Source: Phytophthora quininea
Lineage: Eukaryota > Oomycota > Peronosporomycetes > Peronosporales > Peronosporaceae
DNA length: 24,217 bases
Direction: 5' to 3'
Assembly (NCBI GenBank): GCA_011947345.1
Contig: JAAVTG010000105.1
Location: forward strand, 1-24,217
Shown: piece by piece, positions 19,401 to 24,217 of the stretch
Layout: each line of letters opens with the position of its first letter
Position numbering within the stretch: the first letter of the stretch is position 1
Program-made: the position numbers and the translations under genes
The notes under the pieces: generated by a model
Database searches by the model: none
Told to the model about the DNA's origin: nothing
Seen by the model: only the letters and a program-made list of their open reading frames with translations

Positions 19401-20968
19401 CGGATTTTCAACAGTGCAGCAGCCGACCATGAGTCCGACGCCAACAAGCCTAGTAACTCCACCCCAAGAAACTCCAAATGAGGCAAACTCAAGTATGGAT
19501 GCTGAAAACGCTAGCGCCAGCGAACCAGCAAATGTCAAGGAAGACGCCTTTCAATTGCGTCGTAGAAAAACACTAGTGGAAGAAATTCTGGATGAAGGTG
19601 TATTCAAGCTATCAAGACATGGACTTGCAGTCGATGCACAGCGCGTTGACGTCCCGGTTTCCGAGAAGCCTTCAGAATCACCTTCCCACAACAACGGAGA
19701 GCTAAGCGAGCTAAACTCCTCTTCGTTTAATCCAGACAAACACGACGAGCCCCAGGACTACCAAGAAGATAGCGATGAAGATGATTTTTATCCGCACGAG
19801 GAAGAAACTCCGATGCTGGACGACCCCAACAATGACGAGCGAGATCCGGAGGTGATCAACCAACTTCGCTACTTGATCACCCAAAGCAAAGCTGCCAAAG
19901 AGCGGTTGGCTCTTACTGGGTGGCGAGTCTTGGTGTGCCGCATTTTGCTGCTTCGGAATCAACACCGACTGCAACATGTACGTCCAGCATCGATATTACA
20001 TCAGAGCCATGACTAATGGATTGTTGCAATGCTCTACAGCTCAAAAGTTCCTCGGATCAACGTGTGAAAGTTCCTCCTGGTGGAACGTACCGCCCTGAAA
20101 GCCGTAAATACGCCGTTCTCCGCGTAGCGATGGAAAAACACGTTCAGCTCTACGATACTCGTGTCGAAGGCGCTACTTCCGCCCGAGGAATGCTGCGTCG
20201 GGAATGTAAAAGGCTCAAACACATGTACGTACGTGTATTTCGGTTGCTCTCGACCTCAGCAGCACTTTTCTAACATGTCCCTTCGGCAGCTAATCAGTGC
20301 TGTGTCGATGCTTCTCACGAATTTAAGCGGCAGCGGCAAGCCAACAACAGGGGTTAATGATGTTTCGTACCTGATGCAGCTCGGGTCGCCTCGGAGGAGC
20401 CCAACAAGCAATAGACTGCTGTATCCGGCGGCGAAAATTCACTTGAATCGCATCCCACCAACGCAGCAGATCCCAACATCAACCTTTCCGGCTCTAGTGA
20501 CGACAAACTCTTCATTGGAGTCTCCTCCGCTGGACCAGAAAGCACGACCAAGTAGCCCAAGAAGTGGCGAGAGAGCACCTAAAGGTTTCTTGAATGATGA
20601 GGGATATCATCTCCCGGTAAGGACACGAGTGTGCTCGAGTTCACAATGTCTCTGGACCAACGTTTGCTGTCGTCTGTTCAATTCTACAGCTTCGTCTAGT
20701 AAAATCGGCGGGAGCACGTATCGCGGGGTCGTTTATCCCGGTGCATTCGTCGGTGGCTGCGCTGCAGGGATCTCTGCCGTTCCCCGATCCAGTACGAATT
20801 CAAGATATCTACGAGTCGAGCTCAAATATCGCGGAGTCGGGAGGACGCTACACCCCACAGAGACCGGTACGACCGCATTCATCCCCCGCCGGCCCACGAC
20901 TGATGTCACCACGAAGGGTGGGGATGCTATCGCCGGCATCTTCACAAATGAGTCTGTCAAATGATTGA
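16497..20968 (+). CDS. Long coiled-coil protein with CxxC knuckles (about 1,420 aa after splicing)
   Basis: I do not recognise the family. After a polar N-terminus there are long heptad-like Glu/Lys/Gln/Leu stretches, for example QRQEKRIAVLTEQTKDWEKQ, LEQVLELKKQLEKANNK and FWKLECEKLQNTNKALEAEQ. A DnaJ-like knuckle CRACNGAG (near residue 409) and a second CSMC pair (near 832) are present. The last third is Ser/Pro-rich, with an acidic patch QEDSDEDDFYPHEEE, and ends MSLSND. A cytoskeletal, centrosomal or scaffold role is only a guess. Frame breaks lie at G4 17486-17489, A4 18207-18210, A4 18589-18592 with T3 18644-18646 as a compensating pair, and G3 19918-19920. Three introns near the 3' end (19978-20039, 20229-20289, 20617-20689) connect the remaining frames. 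An in-frame TAA just upstream makes ATG 16497 the first start of this frame. Confidence 0.72.
19978..20039 (+). other. Coiled-coil gene, intron (62 bp)
   Basis: It runs from GTACGT after CAACAT to GCTCTACAG, with a branch-like GACTAAT 28 bases before the acceptor. The downstream exon reads SSSDQRVKVPPGGTYRPES. The phase is uncertain because small indels lie on both sides. Confidence 0.65.
20229..20289 (+). other. Coiled-coil gene, intron (61 bp)
   Basis: It runs from GTACGTGT after LKHMY to CTTCGGCAG, with a CTAAC branch site about 18 bases before the acceptor. It is phase 0 and joins KRLKHMY to LISAVSMLLTN. Confidence 0.75.
20617..20689 (+). other. Coiled-coil gene, intron (73 bp)
   Basis: It runs from GTAAGG after EGYHLP to ATTCTACAG. 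It is phase 0 and moves the reading to the frame LRLVKSAGARIAGSFIPVHS, which runs to TGA 20966-20968. Confidence 0.78.
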
Positions 20969-21382
20969 GCAATGAATTTTTGCACTCCTTGCTCTTAGTG
21001 AACAGCACAGCAGTTATACGCTGCGCGTGCTAAGGACCAAGCACTCCATTTCTGGCACAAGGGTCGCTCAGCTTGCAGATCGTCTTGCCAGTCCCCGTCA
21101 GGAAATGGAGATGCTTCCTTGTCAAACCACCATCGCGTCGGCACTTGCGCGCAGGCATTCACCGCCAGTCCGCCATTCCACGACGACGCAGCTGACGAAC
21201 ACTTTTTATCCTTCGCTCTGCACTGCAGCACAGCGAGCGCGCCCAGACAGCACAGCAGAGAGCGCTGCAATGCGTCCCCCTGCCGTTCCAACTTGGAATC
21301 CAAGCGGAGAAGCACCTTGAAATTGCCTGCACTCTGCTGGCAGAGAGCCGCCGCTGTGTGTTCTTTCGCGCTCTCATCTGCT

Positions 21383-21387
21383 TGCTA

Positions 21388-21419
<32 letters not shown>

Positions 21420-21422
21420 GCT
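21383..21422. repeat. (TGC)n microsatellite with two TAC interruptions
   Basis: About 13 triplets, mostly TGC/CTG, interrupted by TAC at two places. On the minus strand it reads as poly-Ser or poly-Ala/Gln depending on frame, which inflates the spurious frames here. Confidence 0.9.
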
Positions 21423-21950
21423 CGGCGTTTCTTGCTGGACGCCCTTGCCAGCGCTTCCTCCAGATGGAGCAGTGTTTGCCTCGCCACAGGCTCGACCTCT
21501 GCAATCGGCGCGCGGAGCCCGACCCCTGCCGCGTCTCTTTTGGGGGACACAGCCGGGCCAGATTCCTTGAACTTCAAGCCTCTCGCGATCCGGACTTTTG
21601 CCCAATCGTGTTCGCGCACCGAGTTTCGACCAATCGCGACGGGGATCTGGAATCTGCGCGGATTCGCTCGTCACATGCGCCACCGCGGCGGCTCGTTTGA
21701 AAAGGGCCGTCGGAGAAGCGCGCCATGCATGCATGCTGGATCGGTGTGGCCGTGTGGCCGCATCGCTCGTCGCAAGGACGATCCGGTGCCCGGCACCAAC
21801 CAGAGCGCGCTCGTGGCTGCCGTCTGCTGCGGACACCGCCGGTTTCCCAGCGACGCAGCACTCGCCGCAGCCAACCAGTGCGCGTTCCGGCGCTCGCATC
21901 TTTGCTGCTTGGGCCTCGTCGTGATCGGCATCGCGTCTGACTGGCGCGTC

Positions 21951-21962
21951 TTTTCGGCCAAT
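21951..21962 (+). promoter_or_regulatory. CCAAT element upstream of gene A
   Basis: TTTTCGGCCAAT lies about 100 bp before the initiator-like site of gene A. CTTTCGGCCAAT occurs upstream of gene B, sharing 11 consecutive bases (TTTCGGCCAAT). Confidence 0.5.
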
Positions 21963-22060
21963 CCGCGGCGATCTCGGGGCTCGCGCAAAATAGCGGGACC
22001 GAGCAGCCGTTCTTGTGGCCGAGACGTCGTCTACAGCACGCGACAAGCGCACAGCGCAGC

Positions 22061-22077
22061 CTCACTCTGCAATTGCC
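22061..22077 (+). promoter_or_regulatory. Initiator-like core promoter of gene A
   Basis: CTCACTCTGCAATTGCC resembles the oomycete initiator plus flanking element (YCAYTYY then CAWTT). It lies 112 bp before ATG 22189. It is nearly the same as the site before gene B (CTCAGTCTGCCATTAGC). Confidence 0.55.
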
Positions 22078-22188
22078 CGAATCGCGCGCACCCCCACCGC
22101 CGACCAGGGAGCGTTAAACCCGCGCCCGACCGATATCCAAGCGCCCACCGCCGCAACCAGCCACCGCCAGCCACCGCCAGCCACAAAT

Positions 22189-22718
22189 ATGCAAGACTTT
22201 TCCCAGTGGATGACCACGCTTCAGCAACAGCAGCAGCAGCAGCAGCGCGGCAGCCCCGCGTCCTCGTACGCCGAGACCGACTCGGACAGCGACTCGGACT
22301 GCGACGGCCTGTCACCGCAGCTCCTGGACGCCAAGCGGCGGCACGTGGCCAAGGACGCCCAGCGCGCCTGGAAGCGCACGGCGCCCATCTGCATCCCCTC
22401 CAGTGGCGGCCGCGTGCACCCGCACCTGCAGGCCGACAGCCCCGTCGAGCCCCGACCTGTCGTTCCACGCCGACCGGCGCCTGCTGCGCGCCGGCCGCTA
22501 CCTGCACGTCGACTCCACTACCGCCGCCGCCGCCGCCGACGAGCTAGACGAGGACGACCCGGCCTTCTACGGCAACCTGGCTTCTTCCGCTCGCAGTACG
22601 GCGACAGCCAGGCACACCTGCGCAGCGTGGACGCGTTTAAGGCCGCCCCGGTCTCCCCACGCCCGTGGACGCCCGCAGCGACGACGACGACGACGAGATC
22701 TTTGCCATGGAGCTCTGA
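22189..22718 (+). CDS. Small acidic protein, gene A of an xIFxMEL pair (three frame breaks)
   Basis: The family is unrecognised. The joined product is about 176 residues from ATG 22189 (MQDFSQWMTTL). In order: a poly-Gln run; an acidic block TDSDSDSDCDGLS; RTAPICIPSSGG; DLSFHADRRLLRAGRYLHV; an Ala run; DELDEDDPAFYGNL; FFRSQYGDSQAHLRSVDAF; and the C-terminus SDDDDDEIFAMEL, stop TGA 22716-22718. Reading it needs three single-base corrections, at C4 22450-22453, G2 22579-22580 and C4 22655-22658. On both sides of each break the sequence is clearly coding. No signal peptide or membrane span is seen. It shares blocks with gene B 0.9 kb downstream, so a regulatory role through short linear motifs is possible but is inference only. 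Confidence 0.65.
22222..22247 (+). repeat. CAG-type triplet run in gene A (poly-Gln)
   Basis: CAG CAA then CAG repeats, encoding eight consecutive glutamines near the N-terminus. It is likely length-variable between strains. Confidence 0.85.
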
Positions 22719-23433
22719 GGACCTCCAGGCGAGAGAGCCGTGCATCAACGCAGGAAGTGCACGCCCAAAGATAGTGACGTACAGGATATTTATTGACAGG
22801 CATAAGTTATACAGTTTTGTTGTTGGCCTCATTTCTCTCCAGCAAGCGTTGAACTTGGATCCCTCTTATCTTTGTGGTGACAGCCCGCCGAGCAGATGCA
22901 GCCCGTCATCGCACTTCCAGAGATGACAACGACCGCGCGTCGAGGCGTCGCGTTGCCGCGTTCGTTCGCCGTCGGCACAGGGGGTTCGTGTAGCCGATTG
23001 TAGCCGGCCAGCACCAAGTTTATATTTCCGGCTGAATCCTCGCTCGCCGTCGCACGGTTGCGCCAGACTCGCTCACTCCGCTCGGCGCTCCGTGTCCTTT
23101 GTCCGAGGCAATCGATATCATCCGGCGGCGATTGCGATCATGCCGCCGCCCCGAACTGCAAGTTTCCAGGCGAGTTGCAGTTGGCTCGGTCCCATGCCGG
23201 GGTACACTGTACCGGCGCGGGGTTGGCAGGGGAATCTCGAACGATTCGAGCCGATGGCGGCGACCATAGACTCGCCGTCACTAAACCCTGGCCTGCTGGA
23301 GCCGCCGCTGGGCACGCGCTGGGGTTCTTTGGCCGAGCCTGCGCGCTCCGTCACCACCCGCGGCGCTCTCGTCCGTGCGATGCACGCGTGCACTCCGGTT
23401 TTGCTCCCCACGTCACAATCAAGGCGCGACCCG

Positions 23434-23445
23434 CTTTCGGCCAAT
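23434..23445 (+). promoter_or_regulatory. CCAAT element upstream of gene B
   Basis: CTTTCGGCCAAT matches 21951-21962 at 11 of 12 bases. It lies about 65 bp before the initiator-like site. Confidence 0.5.
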
Positions 23446-23506
23446 GAGCGGGCGTTGCCACTCGACGCCACACGCAGCCCGGCCGTTGCAGCAACCGCTG
23501 CTGGAA

Positions 23507-23524
23507 GCTCAGTCTGCCATTAGC
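23507..23524 (+). promoter_or_regulatory. Initiator-like core promoter of gene B
   Basis: GCTCAGTCTGCCATTAGC is 76 bp before ATG 23600. It aligns with the gene A site with three differences over 17 bases, which suggests inheritance with the duplicated gene. Confidence 0.5.
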
Positions 23525-23599
23525 ACAGCCCCGCGCAGATCCAAGCACCACCGCCGCCACGGCAAACAGTATAGCACCCAAGCCAAGCCACCTACAACC

Positions 23600-24049
23600 A
23601 TGTACTCGAGCCCAGCACAGACACAGAGCCTGCCCGCGTGCGGCGCCATCGACTGCAAGCTCGACAAGCTGCAGCTGCAAGAAGACCCGGCCTACCTCTC
23701 GGGCGACGACACGGACTGCGACTCGGAGCGCGACAGCGACGTGCTGAGCCGCGAGGACCAGCAGCTGCTGGCCAGCTTCGTCAAGCTACAGCGAGAGCGC
23801 CACAGCAAGCAAGCGTGCCAAGCGCCGCAGTTGCGTGCCACGCCCGTGCTCATCCCCACGCAGTCCACCAAGTACGTCGAGGCGTCCAGCAAGAACTGGT
23901 CGTGGGACCAGGACGACGACGACGACGACTGCGACCAGTGCCCGTGCTGCCAGGACCGCCGCCAGATCGTCGCGACGCGGCCAGCAGGAAAGGTCGAGCC
24001 CGCTCCGTCCGCAGAAGCCAGCGACCTCATTTTTGACATGGAGCTGTGA
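23600..24049 (+). CDS. Small acidic protein, gene B of the xIFxMEL pair
   Basis: An intact 149-residue frame starts at ATG 23600 (ACAACC before it, a good start context). The frame is open further upstream, but those residues overlap the putative promoter. Features in order: EDPAYLSGDDTDCDSERDSD (acidic block), SREDQQLLASFVKLQRER (a short helix), QLRATPVLIPTQSTKYVE, NWSWDQDDDDDDCDQCPCCQ (acid run plus a Cys cluster) and the C-terminus ASDLIFDMEL. The acidic block, the R-x-x-P-x-x-I-P block and the I-F-x-M-E-L end are shared with gene A in the same order. The Cys cluster CDQCPCC could bind metal; gene A lacks it. Function is unknown, with no signal peptide or membrane span. Confidence 0.75.
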   Translation: MYSSPAQTQSLPACGAIDCKLDKLQLQEDPAYLSGDDTDCDSERDSDVLSREDQQLLASFVKLQRERHSKQACQAPQLRATPVLIPTQSTKYVEASSKNWSWDQDDDDDDCDQCPCCQDRRQIVATRPAGKVEPAPSAEASDLIFDMEL

Positions 24050-24217
24050 GAAGCAGTCTCCTCCGTCGTTCTAGTCTAGTTTATTATGTAGCGCTCCACT
24101 ACTATAAAAAGAGATGTCAAAGGAAACATGTACAGCCAAAAATATAAGTAAAATGGACAAGTATCAAACATGCCAGATGAATGTTTGCAGTTGCATTTCA
24201 TCGGGTGACGGTCGGTT

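Larger units (their letters stand above)
20969..22188. other. GC-rich intergenic region, no supported gene
   Basis: Long open frames occur on both strands (for example 21159-22052 minus and 21432-22547 plus), but they are Arg/Ala/Ser-rich and overlap each other. None shows a domain, which is what chance gives in GC-rich DNA. It contains a CTG-type microsatellite, several CCAAT sequences and the putative promoter of gene A. Confidence 0.6.
22719..23599. other. Intergenic region between genes A and B
   Basis: The first 150 bp is AT-richer (around GATATTTATTGACAGG) and probably carries the 3' end of gene A. The rest is GC-rich and carries the promoter of gene B. Open frames here run through to gene B without recognisable domains, so I do not call a gene. 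Confidence 0.5.

Noticed and set aside
21159..22052. Long minus-strand open frame (297 codons)
   Set aside because: It overlaps an equally long plus-strand frame in GC-rich DNA, has poly-Ser only from the microsatellite, and shows no domain or promoter context.
21432..22547. Long plus-strand open frame (371 codons)
   Set aside because: It runs across the gene A promoter and start in a different frame. It is Arg/Ala/Ser-rich with no recognisable motif and is explained by GC content.
1..24217. CRISPR arrays, bacterial operons, rRNA genes
   Set aside because: No regularly spaced repeats, Shine-Dalgarno-spaced operons or rRNA-like stretches were seen. Introns and LTR elements mark a eukaryotic genome.

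Overview
The window looks like nuclear DNA of an oomycete (Phytophthora/Pythium type; inferred). It has short introns of about 54-73 bp with GTAAG/GTACG-type donors and, in some, CTAAC/CTAAT branch points. It also carries a GH81 endo-1,3-beta-glucanase, a pair of multi-span membrane proteins of a type I associate with oomycetes, a Ty1/copia retrotransposon, and initiator-like YCAYTYT sites followed by CAATT-type flanks. Genes are closely packed on both strands. No bacterial, viral or CRISPR features are visible.

Layout. Positions 2-338 (+) are the 3' end of a GH81 glucanase gene, tail-to-tail with 413-5083 (-), a full-length DHX29-type DExH RNA helicase gene. Upstream of the helicase on the minus strand come membrane protein copy 1 (TM1, 5202-6929), a four-exon leucine-rich-repeat gene (7067-9204), and a decayed second membrane gene (TM2). 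TM2 is split into 9253-9476 and 14879-16095 by a complete 5.4-kb copia element (9477-14878). The element has 290/289-bp LTRs that differ by one base, a 5-bp target duplication (CAATA), a primer-binding site and a polypurine tract. From 16497 the plus strand carries a long coiled-coil gene (to 20968) with three introns near its 3' end. The GC-rich right end holds two small acidic protein genes (22189-22718 and 23600-24049). They share an acidic block, an R-x-x-P-x-x-I-P block and a closing I-F-x-M-E-L motif, and appear to be diverged tandem paralogues with similar promoters.

Reading quality. Almost every long gene is broken by single-base indels, most in short homopolymers and often in compensating pairs. 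They occur in the conserved helicase, the coiled-coil gene, the young retrotransposon and gene A alike. I read most of them as consensus-sequence errors rather than gene death. TM2 is the exception: it also has a stop codon, internal deletions and the element insertion. Joined spans are therefore given for genes that no single open frame covers.

How the genes relate. The helicase is expected to act in translation initiation on 40S subunits, and GH81 in beta-glucan turnover. Nothing visible ties the neighbours into one pathway. The least explained items are the two-copy xIFxMEL family, the TM1/TM2 pair with differing introns, and the coiled-coil protein with one DnaJ-like CxxCxGxG knuckle.
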